Shown here: positions 41,219 to 51,900 of the stretch, in pieces
How the letters are laid out: each line of letters starts with the position of its first letter
Position numbering within the stretch: the first letter of the stretch is position 1
Assembly: GCA_032768795.1 (NCBI GenBank)
Contig: CP136492.1
Location: forward strand, 310,001 to 374,000
DNA length: 64,000 nt
Source of the DNA: Tremella fuciformis
Taxonomy: Eukaryota > Basidiomycota > Tremellomycetes > Tremellales > Tremellaceae
Direction: 5' to 3'
Notes under the pieces: generated by a model
Databases searched by the model: none
Seen by the model: only the letters and a program-made list of their open reading frames with translations
What the model was told of the DNA's origin: nothing
Made by a program: the position numbers and the translations under genes

Positions 41219-43138
41219 ATGCCCGAAGTCCCTGACAAACCCGAGGACAGGCCACTCTCCCACAAGTATGATTTTTGTATCATACCCATCCCCCGTCACT
41301 GCCGCTCCGACCCCAGTGGGCCAGCGGCCGAGACCAAGTTTAGCTGGAAGATCAATCTGGTCTTTGCTCTGGCATCTGTGCGCTTCGGCCGTTGGTGCGG
41401 GCTCGTCTCGACTGACCCGCAGACTGTTTGCGTGATGAACATTTATGTCTCACAGCCTATGCTCGTCGAGTATGTTTGCCGTGGCATTGCAAGCCGACAG
41501 TGAACTGAGCTTCCAGCATTGCCAATGATCTTGAGATCTCCCAGAACGCAATCTCCCTCATTCCCACCCTCGCACAAGCTGGATATGCTCTAGGTGTCCT
41601 TTTGATGATGCCATTGGGCGACATGGTACGGCGTAGACCGTTGTTGTTGTTCAACTTTGCCATCTGTGCCTGCCTAGACGTGGGACTCGCACTATCAAGA
41701 AACCCGGCCATGCTGGAAGCGTTCAGCTTTCTGATCGCCGTCGTCTCTGTGGGTCTACATTCGACTCGACTCAAGGCGGGTGTTGCTCATGTTGCAGATT
41801 ACACCAGAAATCTGCATTCCTTGGACAGCCGATCTGGCCCCGTCAAATATACGCGCCCAGGCAACTAGCATCACCCTTGCGGGTCTTGCATTTGGCCTGG
41901 TGATAGGGAGGCTGCTCGCAGGTGTTCTGGCCACGTATGCATCCTGGAGGGACACATATTGGCTCGGAGTGGCATTGCAAGCTAGTGAGTCTACCCTGTC
42001 GGGCTGAACTGATCGACATAGCAATGCTTGGAGTATTGTGGCTGAGCCTGCCGGATACTCCAGACAAGAAGGTTGACGTCTCTTATCCCCGCTTTGTGAC
42101 TTCCACCTCGACTCCAACACCGATGTTTCTGACGCCCAGGTGGCTCCATGTTCGTGTACCTCTACAAATATCCAACCTTGCTCCAAGCGTCTCTCTGCTT
42201 CTGTCTACTGAGTGGTGGGTCGCTTGACCAGAAGGGCAGTCTCGCTGATTAGGTGCAGCGGTATATGGAGGATTGTGAGTAGTTCACCTCGTACCCGTAC
42301 ATGCGAAGTGCTGATGATGTAGCTGGACTTGTATGACCTTTGTCTTGTCCACGTCACCGTACAATTACACGCCCTTCAAGATTGGTCTCTTTAGCCTTCT
42401 TGGTATTGTTGGCGCCCTCCTGGCTCCGCAGTGGGGAAGACTCGTTGATAAGATCGTACCATGGACCGCACAGCTCCTAGGCTTTATAATTGCCACGGCT
42501 GCCATGGTCATTGCTCTAGGTGCCGACAAGAATCTCGCATGTGTCTGCATCCCGATGTTTGTGTACGATGTTGGCATCCAAATAGCACAAGTGGCGACTG
42601 TATATCGCATTCAAGGGCTTGAGCCTGCTGCACGCTCAAGGATGAGTGGGTGCTTTCTTCTTCTGATGTTTGTCGGCCAGGTGAGTACGGAACCTCCGCC
42701 TAAACGTCCGTTAGAAGCTGATAGTGACAAGACAATCGGGACAGCCGTCATGACCAAGGTATACGTTGCCCGGGGCTGGCTGCTTACCGGGGTCACAGCA
42801 GTGGTCCTTGCAAGCTTTACCCTGGTCTTGCTCGTATTAAGGTATAACCCTCGCCACTGACGCATTGAGCGTCGATGCTAAACAGATCCAGAGGACCGCA
42901 CGAGACGGGCTGGATTGGCTGGAGAGGCGGTGCCCATCTCTTTGGACGTGAAAAGCTTACCGACCTTTCCCCCTCAGCTCTCACTGAATACGGCAAAAAA
43001 GGAAAACCACAACCGTTGCTTGAGCAGAACGCAGAGTCCAATGACACGGAAGGTCTCCCTCTTGATTGCAGCCGATCTGAGCGGTCCACTGTCCAGCAAC
43101 CGGCAATTTTCAGCGAACTCTCCAAGGAGGGGTCGTGA
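41219..43138 (+). CDS. MFS transporter, tandem copy 2
   Basis: Paralogue of the preceding gene with the same exon pattern and end. It reads MPEVPDKPEDRPLSHKYDF, KFSWKINLVFALAS, MNIYVSQPMLVE, IPTLAQAGYALGVLLMMPLG and DMVRRRPLLL, WTADLAPSNIRAQATSITLA, GRLLAGVLATYASWRDTYW, SLPDTPDKKVDVSYPRF, FKIGLFSLLGIVGALLAPQW and a tail LTDLSPSALTEYGKKGKPQP. All donors are GT. At the exon starting 42140, however, copy 1 reads ATGGGCTCC after its acceptor while this copy reads GTGGCTCC, one base shorter. I found no donor that restores the frame, so the copy may be frameshifted there. Substrate unknown; probably 12 helices. Confidence 0.75.
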
Positions 43139-44217
43139 GAGGCCTGAGCTTGGCGTGGTTGAGCCTTCAGGACATGGTCATTCCACTCTGTTCTTGGTAT
43201 ATCGAGGTGTAGTCGGCGAGATCTCGCATTTCCGGAAGACTTCTGCTTTTAGTGTACGAATCAATTCTGAAGTCTTCCCCTCCTTGGCAAGAATATATTT
43301 CATTATATGTATCCGGAACACCGAAATCCCCGTGCGCAGGGAAGCAGCATAAGGCTGCCGGACATTACGGTACGGTAGATGAGTCGGCGAACAGTAGGCC
43401 GGAGTATGACTCAGACCAGCTTCAGAGACGAACATCTACCGATTGGAAAGACTTTGATTGGAATCTCGCTAGCCAATGCTTGTCAGACGAAGAGAGGGGC
43501 ACTGCGGTTGCGAGCCTCCGATTCGGTCACATCGGGCCAACGATGGTCGTCCCCCTTACATCGTGGTGTGACATCATTCGATCTCTTGATTTTTAACATC
43601 GGTTACTGTGCTTCTGTGTCATACGTGTATCCGCTCCTTGCTTGATAAGTGACAAGGACTGATGTCAGGTCCGCGCTGAACTCAGCCTCCCACTCTTGGA
43701 GGGAGTCTGATTGATGATCCTGCCCCTGAAGGAGGCGAGTTGACAAGGGCTGGGACCCCATCGCCGTGATGAGAAGGGTTCATCCTGACGGGGTTCCGGT
43801 TTTGCCGATTGTCTGATCTTGGGCTGAAAGGAGGCTACAGGTCGGATCTGTAAGGAAGGTCTGTCACTCTTTCCATCTCCGCAGGGACAGACGAGTGATG
43901 AAAAGAGGCAGTGGAGCGGAGACTCGTAAGAACCTCTTTCTACTGAAGCGAATTGATCAGAATCCCACGGTAAGTACTGTGAAGGTGAGAATATTTCGTA
44001 CTCCGAGCAAGATTCCTGGAACAACGCTGACAAAGTCGCCTTCATGGCCTCTCAATGCCAGGTATAAAAGCGACGACATGGACGCTCCTCGTTCTTCACT
44101 TCCACTCGCTCCACAATCCGATAAACAAGCAACACAACCCAAGCTCACCACCACAACTCGTTGCCCGACGGACCCGTCACCACCAGCACTCATATTTATC
44201 AATAACAATCATTCAAA
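43139..44217. other. intergenic, about 1.1 kb
   Basis: Short frames on both strands without recognisable features. TATAAAA at 44063-44069 serves the next gene. Confidence 0.45.
44063..44069 (+). promoter_or_regulatory. TATA box
   Basis: TATAAAA 155 bp before the ATG at 44218; a shorter upstream ATG in the leader is not in frame with the gene. Confidence 0.5.
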
Positions 44218-44961
44218 ATGGCCGACAACAGATCCAGCGTCGCCTCCGGCATGTCCGAGTACATTGACTCGCTTGTGGGCGAGGGCCGCCACATCTCGGT
44301 CACCTCCTTCATCGAGACTCTCATCCAATCGGTCGAAACCGACGCCATCCCGGACGACGATGCGAGTGTAGCCCACATGGTTCCCGAGGAAACCGAAGAC
44401 ACCCAAGACGCGACTGCCACCTACGAGACGGTTGACGATGGTAGCGGGGACACTGCTCTCTTCTCCCTGCCCAGTAGTTCGCGCAGCCGCGTGGACCGTT
44501 CGAGGCGGCCCGCGGGGGTCCGCCCGGAGGTCCGCCCGGTCAGCATCATGTCGGCACTCGCTGCCAGGAGTTCGCACGTTACTCAAATAGTGCAAGCCCT
44601 TTCCCGTGTCGAGGATGTAGACCCCAGGGCGGCCATCGCACGCCGTGAGATCGAGTCGCTCGACGAAGAGGCCTTGGCCAGATTTGAGGAAGCCGAGGAG
44701 TTCAGGCAATGGCAAATGCACGGCTCGTACGCTTTTACCTCTGCCTCCAATGCGGTCTCCACTTCAACCGCGACTGCCACAGCCGGCTCTACCTCTACCG
44801 CCACCGCCACTGTCACCCCTGCGTCAGCGTCGACTTCGACTCCGCGTCGTACACACCGTCGCGCCCAGAGCAGTCTGATTATCGGCATCTACGAGCTGTA
44901 CAGCTCGGACGCCGCCGAGAGCTTCCGCAACTCTGGCAGCACTAACGGGCATGGCGCCTGA
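44218..44961 (+). CDS. second orphan family, member A
   Basis: Intronless, 247 aa, ATG in context CAAAATG. An acidic, helix-prone start (MSEYIDSLVGEGRHISVTSF) is followed by a conserved helical block: VSIMSALAARSSHVTQIVQA, VDPRAAIARREIESLDEEAL and ARFEEAEEFRQWQ. This aligns with member C at 47.7 kb. A Ser/Thr/Ala run (STATATAGSTSTATATVTPA), a basic RRTHRR and the short end SSLIIGIYELYSS follow. No domain, signal peptide or membrane helix. An identical 25-nt element follows the stop here and in member C. Function unknown. Confidence 0.75.
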   Translation: MADNRSSVASGMSEYIDSLVGEGRHISVTSFIETLIQSVETDAIPDDDASVAHMVPEETEDTQDATATYETVDDGSGDTALFSLPSSSRSRVDRSRRPAGVRPEVRPVSIMSALAARSSHVTQIVQALSRVEDVDPRAAIARREIESLDEEALARFEEAEEFRQWQMHGSYAFTSASNAVSTSTATATAGSTSTATATVTPASASTSTPRRTHRRAQSSLIIGIYELYSSDAAESFRNSGSTNGHGA

Positions 44962-45035
44962 TCTGCCAGCTGATTTGGTCGCGAACGACTCATTCGATGA
45001 CGTACGGATTACTGAACGATGACGACAGACGACGA

Positions 45036-45060
45036 ACGATGCATAGAAACTGAACCCCGA
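45036..45060 (+). promoter_or_regulatory. 25-nt element after the stop codon (copy 1)
   Basis: Begins 75 nt after the stop of member A; includes GATGCATAGAAACTGAACC and is identical to 48785-48809. It probably lies in the 3' UTR. Confidence 0.6.
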
Positions 45061-45532
45061 AAGCCCTGATTTGACAGCCGCGCGTTTCTCACACTGGTGG
45101 TGTGCTAATATCATTTGACTGTCCGCAGATTTTCGTCAGCACATCTCAACCTCTCTCTCCGCATCGTCAGTGATTGCTCGCACTGTATACCTTCCGCGTT
45201 CCACTTTTATGTACAGACAAGTATCCCAGCCTACCGACAGCGTTGGGTAAAGCTGGTAGACTTGTGACAGTCTCGGCCGGGGCCGAAGATCTTTGAGTGA
45301 GAGTCCGAATTTAAAGGCTTGGGGGAGAGAGAGCAGCAGGCGGCAGGAGTCTGTTATGGTACACGAAGGCACTCCTGCCAGTCAATAATGGTAGTGCAGG
45401 GGCATATAGGCTTTATGCCTATTCCCAAGGAGCGTTCTTGTCGTTCAAGTGACTTTGGCTGTCGTCTTCTTCTCCTTTCTTATGTAAGCGGTGCATTGTA
45501 TCGGAATGACCTAGCTTAGCTTCTCCCCCCCT

Positions 45533-45553
45533 CCCCCCCCCCCCCCCCCCCCC
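45533..45553. repeat. poly-C tract (21)
   Basis: Uninterrupted C-run flanked by further C-rich sequence, intergenic. Confidence 0.9.
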
Positions 45554-46002
45554 TCCCGCGGGGTTTTGAGTAGGCCAGCTGGGCGTAGGACACGGTGTCA
45601 ATCTCCAGCGACCTTACTCGATTCAACCATATGTGCAGTCGCACGGGAGTCGAATATAATCTTGTGGGCGTTTTCACCCTGTGCATGCCGATTCGCAAGA
45701 TCAGCTCCAATAGTGGTCTGGCACTGAATTTGCACAGCGTTGTATCTGTCAGCTCTAGGTAGTTGGACGTCACTCTTACACAAATGCGCAAGCGGTGCGC
45801 ACAGACCCCAATGACAGGACAGCCCGTTGTGGGGCCGACCGTGGGAAAATCGCGCACGGACCGCGCACGCACTCTTGCCTCCCAGAGTCTCAGGGCCCGG
45901 CTTTCCGGCTTTCGGCTTGCGATCTCGCATGCCAATGTCAGTACTCTGGGATTTCGCTCTCCCCCTCCGGCTCCCCGATCCAACCAGCCGCCAGAAGGGG
46001 TT

Positions 46003-46010
46003 TATAAATA
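46003..46010 (+). promoter_or_regulatory. TATA box
   Basis: TATAAATA about 160 bp before the ATG at 46164; part of that distance is probably a leader intron. Confidence 0.5.
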
Positions 46011-46163
46011 TGCTGCCAGACTCGCGCCCTTTCGTCTTACCGAAGTCAGTTCCATCTCCTCTAGGACCAAGAACGTTGTCGCAAGCCTTTCTATCATTAC
46101 CAAGCAGTGAAGTAGGTACCTGTCATGATCGACGCTGTCCTCGAATGTGACTGATATGCAGTC

Positions 46164-46808
46164 ATGTCGCCGCACAGCCCTACTCAGACGATCCTCGCGG
46201 ACGTGCTGGGAGGCGACGGGGTGCCTTTCGATTTCTACATGCAGACCACTCTCGACATGCTCGAAGAGGGCTCGATCGTTCCATACAACGCCGGGTCTAC
46301 CGCTTTACAGAGTACCAGCACCGCCTAACCAGCACATCCGACCACATATGGCGAGACAGCCTCAGCTGCTGAATCGTCTCTCGACGGCACATCTGATGCG
46401 TATGAGTCGACTCGCTCGTCTATTGGACCTCGAGAGCGCATGCACCACGACTCGTGGCTCGTCTCTGGCAGCCAAGACAAAGAGTTCGTTCTGTCCGCGC
46501 TAGAAGAGTTGGCTTTGACCGACTCCCGCGCTACAGAGGCGATCAGCCAAATCAAGCGACTGTCTCGGCTCCGCGCACAATACCCGGACATTCGCATGGA
46601 GGAGAGGCAGGGTCCCGAGGTGCAAGACGAGGATGAAGATGAGGATGGCGGAGATCAGGAATCGAACTCGACTTCTGCCACTGCCACTGCCGCTCCAGAT
46701 CGCTCTTCGAGAGGTCAATCCACCCGCGATTCGCGCCTCGAAAACGCTTACACGTATACGTATGGGACCGTGTACGCAGGCTCTGAGGCGATTGACCTTT
46801 ACACGTAG
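46164..46808 (+). CDS. second orphan family, member B (in-frame TAA or cryptic intron)
   Basis: From ATG 46164 (MSPHSPTQTILADVLGGDGV) the frame is open to 46808 except for a single TAA at 46326-46328. A 48-nt GT...AG segment (46312-46359, donor GTACCA, acceptor GACAG, with CTAAC inside) would remove the stop without changing frame, giving about 198 aa. The middle (FVLSALEELALTDSRATEAI, SQIKRLSRLRAQYPDIRMEE) resembles the helical block of members A and C. An acidic run and Ser/Thr/Ala run follow, ending YGTVYAGSEAIDLYT. If the weak donor is not used, this is a pseudogene. Function unknown. Confidence 0.55.
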
Positions 46809-47695
46809 ACAACAAACACCAGCGTTCAGTGATGGAAAACGTAACCCATCTGTCGTAGCGAGACCAGCACGATGCATTGAGTGATATGAAGATAGCGCCT
46901 GACTCGTCGCCTCTTTGATTGTATGTCGCTGAGGACCCAATGGTCTCCCAGTGTACGCCCGCACCCGTAATCACTCTAATGCACGAGCTTCACACAACTT
47001 CGGGAGAAGTCTGCCTGAACGGCCTCCAAAGCGTCTGCAGCCGCGGCTGGTGAGAGGATCTTGCCTTCCTTTGAGGCGGTCTTCCGTGGGAGGCTGATGT
47101 CTGAGGCGTGTCCGAGATGCGTGACTGGCAGAACAGACTCCCGTGGTCGCATGCCGTGAAACGCTGTAACAGGTGAGAAATGGCAACGTCGTGAACAGCC
47201 TGCTGAGATACTGCCCGAGCGTGGGGATAGGCGGAAAAGATGCTCCGGTCATCGCATGGCGACGCCGGCAGGCCGACGTGAATGAGCCATCACCGCGGCG
47301 GTAAGGCAGTACCGTATCGCATCAACCGACGCTGAGCTATGGTGAGCTTGGGAAGTTGACCAGCGTCTACTTGCAATTCCCACAAGCGCGTGTGACCAGC
47401 GCATCATGAGCAGTCGCACGGTCTCGCGCGAGGCAGCTCGCTTAGTATACCTCAGCACAGCATGGCAACATGGGAACTCGTCGAGGGGAGCTCTGTCCTA
47501 CGAAGAGCTATAAATTCAGGTCCCCAGTCGCCCTTTCTAACCTCAACCCAACTCACTTCCCAATATCAGCTCCACTACTCACAAATCACGACTCACGACT
47601 CGCTTCACCTCACCGTAACTGACCTTTCAAGGACAAATCCACCCGAAAGACACAAAAAAGAAAAGAAAACCCAAGCTCGTGAGACCAAGACCGAA
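46809..47695. other. intergenic with TATA box of the next gene
   Basis: TATAAAT at 47509-47515. ACGATGCAT at 46869-46877, 61 nt after the stop, matches only the first nine bases of the 25-nt element. No gene is resolved. Confidence 0.5.
47509..47515 (+). promoter_or_regulatory. TATA box
   Basis: TATAAAT 187 bp before the ATG at 47696; the long leader is A-rich near the ATG. Confidence 0.5.
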
Positions 47696-48730
47696 ATGTC
47701 TCGCTATTCACCAGACCTCCCAAGCGACGATGTGTTTGGGGATGGGTCGGTGCCCAGCAGCAGCCGAAACCGCACCGGCGTAGACATCACCTCGCTACTA
47801 GCGTCCGTCGGTCCCGACGAGGAGCTCGAAAACCTGCAGTATGCGATAAACGTGCGGATGGAGCGAAGGCGAGTGGCCCAGAGAAGCTATGCCAGCTTGA
47901 CCACCCTAGGCAGTGCTTCCGGCACACGGGGCACAGGTGTCGGCACCTCGACCGCCACAGCCCAGCCCATTCCCGCAAGCCAACAATCGCTGGAAGACAA
48001 TCGCATTCCTATCAGTGACGTTGCGATCATGGCAGTGGCCGATCACGGCGTCAACAGGATAGTCGACACAGTGCGGGGGCTGCCCAGGGGCGGAGAAGAC
48101 TTGCGATCCCAGCTTCTGCTCACACAGCTGGAGACGCTCGGAAATTCCGACGTCAGACGAGCCCGGGAGGCGAGGCGGTTCTTCACATTCCGCTTGGGAC
48201 AAAGTTCTGCCGGTCGCCCGTCCCCTTACGCCGCTTCGTCGTCGTCTCTCGACGGTCGCTCGATCGGCCATCGACGTACCGACAGTGTGTTCCTCATTGA
48301 GACCCGGAACTTGCCCATCACGCTGCCCAACCATCTGATCTATGGAGACAATGTCACCGTGGAGCAACAGCAGCCGCAGCGCACGGACCCTCGGTTGGGC
48401 TATGGGAGGGGCGGTGGGAGTGGTTATGATGGCCAATCCTACGCCTCCGGCAGCACCACTGGGTTCGAGGGTGGCTATGCGACCGGCAGCGCCACCGGAT
48501 CTGGAGGCGGCTCTGGCAGCGCCTTCGGGGGCGGCTCTAACACCGCATTCGGGGGCGGCTATGGCGGCTTCGCGCCCTCGGGTTCGGGGGCCTACGGGAC
48601 GGATTATCGCCTGGACGATGCCTCGGCTTATGACGATGCGTACGAGGAGCTCCTCTATGATCAGGCTTCAGCGCCGCAAGATCCACGTTACAGGTCTGAC
48701 TTCAGGTCTGACAACGGTGGATGGCGCTAG
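47696..48730 (+). CDS. second orphan family, member C
   Basis: Intronless, 344 aa, ATG in an A-rich context (ACCGAAATG). Disordered start (MSRYSPDLPSDDVFGDGSVP), a helix (EELENLQYAINVRMERRRVA), then the family block VAIMAVADHGVNRIVDTVRG, EDLRSQLLLTQLETLGNSDV and RRAREARRFFTFRLG. A strand-like FLIETRNLPITLPNHLIYGD follows, then a Gly/Ser/Tyr-rich low-complexity tail (GYATGSATGSGGGSGSAFGG). Shares the V-x-I-M ... R-x-x-E-A-x-x-F pattern with member A. Function unknown. Confidence 0.75.
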   Translation: MSRYSPDLPSDDVFGDGSVPSSSRNRTGVDITSLLASVGPDEELENLQYAINVRMERRRVAQRSYASLTTLGSASGTRGTGVGTSTATAQPIPASQQSLEDNRIPISDVAIMAVADHGVNRIVDTVRGLPRGGEDLRSQLLLTQLETLGNSDVRRAREARRFFTFRLGQSSAGRPSPYAASSSSLDGRSIGHRRTDSVFLIETRNLPITLPNHLIYGDNVTVEQQQPQRTDPRLGYGRGGGSGYDGQSYASGSTTGFEGGYATGSATGSGGGSGSAFGGGSNTAFGGGYGGFAPSGSGAYGTDYRLDDASAYDDAYEELLYDQASAPQDPRYRSDFRSDNGGWR

Positions 48731-48784
48731 TCCTGTCGTAGCATTCGAGATTGACGGCGAGTAGAGCGAGTCCTTATGGCGTTG

Positions 48785-48809
48785 ACGATGCATAGAAACT
48801 GAACCCCGA
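48785..48809 (+). promoter_or_regulatory. 25-nt element after the stop codon (copy 2)
   Basis: Begins 55 nt after the stop of member C and is identical to 45036-45060, although the surrounding sequence differs. Confidence 0.6.
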
Positions 48810-48925
48810 TGATCGTCCGTCCCTGAATCATCAAGAACCGAGCGATCCGATGCGTGGAGAATGCATGATACAAACAGATTGACATCGTAAAACTCCCAAA
48901 AGGTCTGTGGAGGAGGTACAGTTTA

Positions 48926-51900
48926 TCACATCTGTGGCTTGCCCTCAAAGCTGGGGTTCTTGCTATTCGGCAGAGAAGCGTCCGGCGTGCCTTCCGCCGG
49001 CGTGTTACCAAATGAGCTGACACCCTCGCTGGCAGTATCCAGCTTATCCTGCTCGGCCTGGATGAGGTCCGCCACATGCTGAGCGTACGGCGGGGCGTGT
49101 TCGGGGTCGACAAGGGTGGAGGTGAGGGAGGGTGCGCCGCCCGACGAAGAGGCGTTGTCGGATATGCTGTTGTTGACGGGATTTGTCAACGCATGCTCGG
49201 CCATGGCCTGGACCATAGATGCCAGCCATGGGTGGTACAGAAGTTCGGTGGCGGTCGGCCTTTCGGCCGGGTCAAGGGTGACGCATTGCTCGATGAAGTC
49301 GATACCGAGATCAGACAGCTCGCCCGGGTTGGGCAAAGGAGGATGTTGTGTGGCGATACCAATATGGAACATGATTGCCCTGGCTATCAGCACGGTCAAT
49401 GCCGCTGTACAACTACGCACCACTCGTTGTCGAGGTTCGACCAGGGCTTTCTGCCCGTGACAATCTCCAAGAGGCAACAGCCCATGGACCAGATATCACT
49501 CGCTCCAAGTCGTCCAGACTTCTCGTTCTTGATGACTTCCGGTGCCATGTACATTGGCGTGCCCGCAAGGGAGTTCATCAGGCCTTCGGGACCTTCGGCA
49601 CCCATACCGCCACCGGCGGCCTTTCGTATACGCGTCTTGGCCATGGTGCGATTGCCCTTGACAATGACCTGCAGAGTCAGCAATGCACAGCGGCTAGTGT
49701 GGAGCGATTGACCTTGGCAGCGCCGAAATCGACAAATTTGATGGTAGAATTGGTACCGAGCAGAATATCTGTTGCTCAGCTTAGTCCAGACCAGCAGAAA
49801 GCTGTCTCACTGTCCGGTTTGACGTCCCGGTGCTCGACGCCTTTGGAATGGAGATACTCCAGCCCTTGCAGCATCTGCAAAGCATAGACCATGCAAACTT
49901 CCTCGTCTTCTACTCTGCCATGTTCAAGCAGATTCGCAAGCGAGCCACCCTCGCAGTACTCTTCAAAGATGTACACCCTATCACGATGAACCTGTTCGAT
50001 CAGCCTATATCTCATGTTCACGTCGTGAAGAGTTGCTCACCTCGATGCCGTAGTACTCTACGATGTTCGGATGCTGCAGCATGCTCATGACGTCACTCTC
50101 ATCTTTTATCTGCTTGTACAGGGTAGGCGAGTTGCTGAAGTCTTGCACGCGAATCTCCTTGACGGCCATAATACCTCCGCTGTCGAGGTTGAAACCGATA
50201 TAGACATTACCATTGGCACCACCACCGATGAAGGCGCCCTGCTGCCATCGCAGAGCAATATTCGAACTCGAAGCAGCCAGGAAAACCAGAGCTCGATCTT
50301 CGTTTACTTGCTCGTCGAGAACTTGACCAGTAAGATGCTGATCTGAGGAAACGCCCCCACGCTGCGCTTCCAGCTCGGAAATGAGCTGCATCCTGCTCTG
50401 CTGTACCAGGCGGATGGACCGGTCCACATGCAGTCGAGGTGCATGGGCGCCATTCGGCGAAGCGGGAGGAGGGAGGAAATCATCATCGAAATTCTCCTGG
50501 ATCCTCTGTAGTCTTCGCATCGCTTCGAGCCGATCGGCCTCTTTCTTCGCTTCCATGGATGACCTGGCGCCCAGGACGTCGAAGTGCAAGATGAGAAATG
50601 ACACAAGCGACGCAACGGACTTCCGAAGCAGACCAAATTCCTGAGCGTCGAGATGGAGGATATTTTCGCCGCCAGTGACCGAATGAGCGTGTTTCAGAGC
50701 ATTGACTGTCCATCGGAAAGTGCGTCGATCCGTCGGGTCGCAGCTATCGCAGATGAACGATACCCATGAGATGGCGAGCCGCATGAGCAGCCGTACGAAT
50801 CTCGGTTTCGAAGACTCGGGGACGTAGGCAGAGACACGCCTGCCATGATCGGATGCGAAGTTGTACCAGTTCTCAATCATGTCTTGCGTACCGGGTACAC
50901 CGCCGAGGGCACGGCGCACATGCGCGGCGGACTCGATGATGCTTTCGTTCAGCCGCTGAGTCGATCTGGCGATCTTCTTGAGCTCTCGTTGTACATTCGG
51001 CAGGTGAGCCTGGGCGTAGACGACCTCTTGCACGGCGACAGGCGGCTGGCCCTCATCGACATCTTCGAGCGAGGCCAGGAACAGCTCTCGGCACTGCTGT
51101 AGGCGGGCTTGAGGTCCATCGGCAATCAGACGAATGCGGCTGTCCTCCAAGGCGTACTCGACATAGTCCATGTTGAGCGTCATGACTGCCCCATGCCAGG
51201 CAAAGCTCTGCCTGGGGGAGAGGAGCAAGACATACGCAGGAGACACCGGCTCTTCTTCGTCATCGTCATCGTCGCTGCTCTGCCGAACCTCCATCTGGAC
51301 CTCATCGACGACCTCGTCTTCCTCCTCCGGGTGCTGAGACACCGGACGCGGTCGATGCAGCTTGACGAAGAATGCCCGGGTGAGAAGAGCCCGAACGTCG
51401 TCCGGCTTTCCCCACAGCGACCCATCAGCGATGATGTAAGTGCCCTTCTCCTCGAACACCTGTGTGTACACGAGAAAGTGGCCAGTGGCGAGCAGCTGCT
51501 CGATCAAGGCGTTCAGGTTATCGTCGTCCAGCGCATATTCGGTAGAGTTATCGAAGCGTTGAGTGAGGAGCCGAGAAAACTTTTGCAGCTTTCGATATCG
51601 CATCTTGACAACATCGAGGATCTTGCCAAACCAGCCGAGCATCTCTTCAGTGGTCATAGGCCGTTTGTCCGACTGCATCGTACCTTCCGCCAAAGCTTTT
51701 TGCAAAGCTCTCCGCTTCGGTCGATCATTAGGTCCCATGGGAATCGGGAGATGGAGTTGCGTGTCGAAGTAATTACCAACCCGAACCATCAGCTTATTCG
51801 TCAGATTGCTGTGGAGTCAGCCGGGTTCGATTGGCGGAGAAGGGAACCTGCCAGAAGTGCTCGGCGACAACCAGATCGCCGCCCGGAATGCCTTCCGCCA

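Larger units (their letters stand above)
44962..46163. other. intergenic, about 1.2 kb, with shared 3' element and C-run
   Basis: Holds the 25-nt element (45036-45060), a 21-C run (45533-45553) and a TATA box (46003-46010). A possible leader intron (GTAGGT...ATGCAG) ends two bases before the next ATG. Confidence 0.55.
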
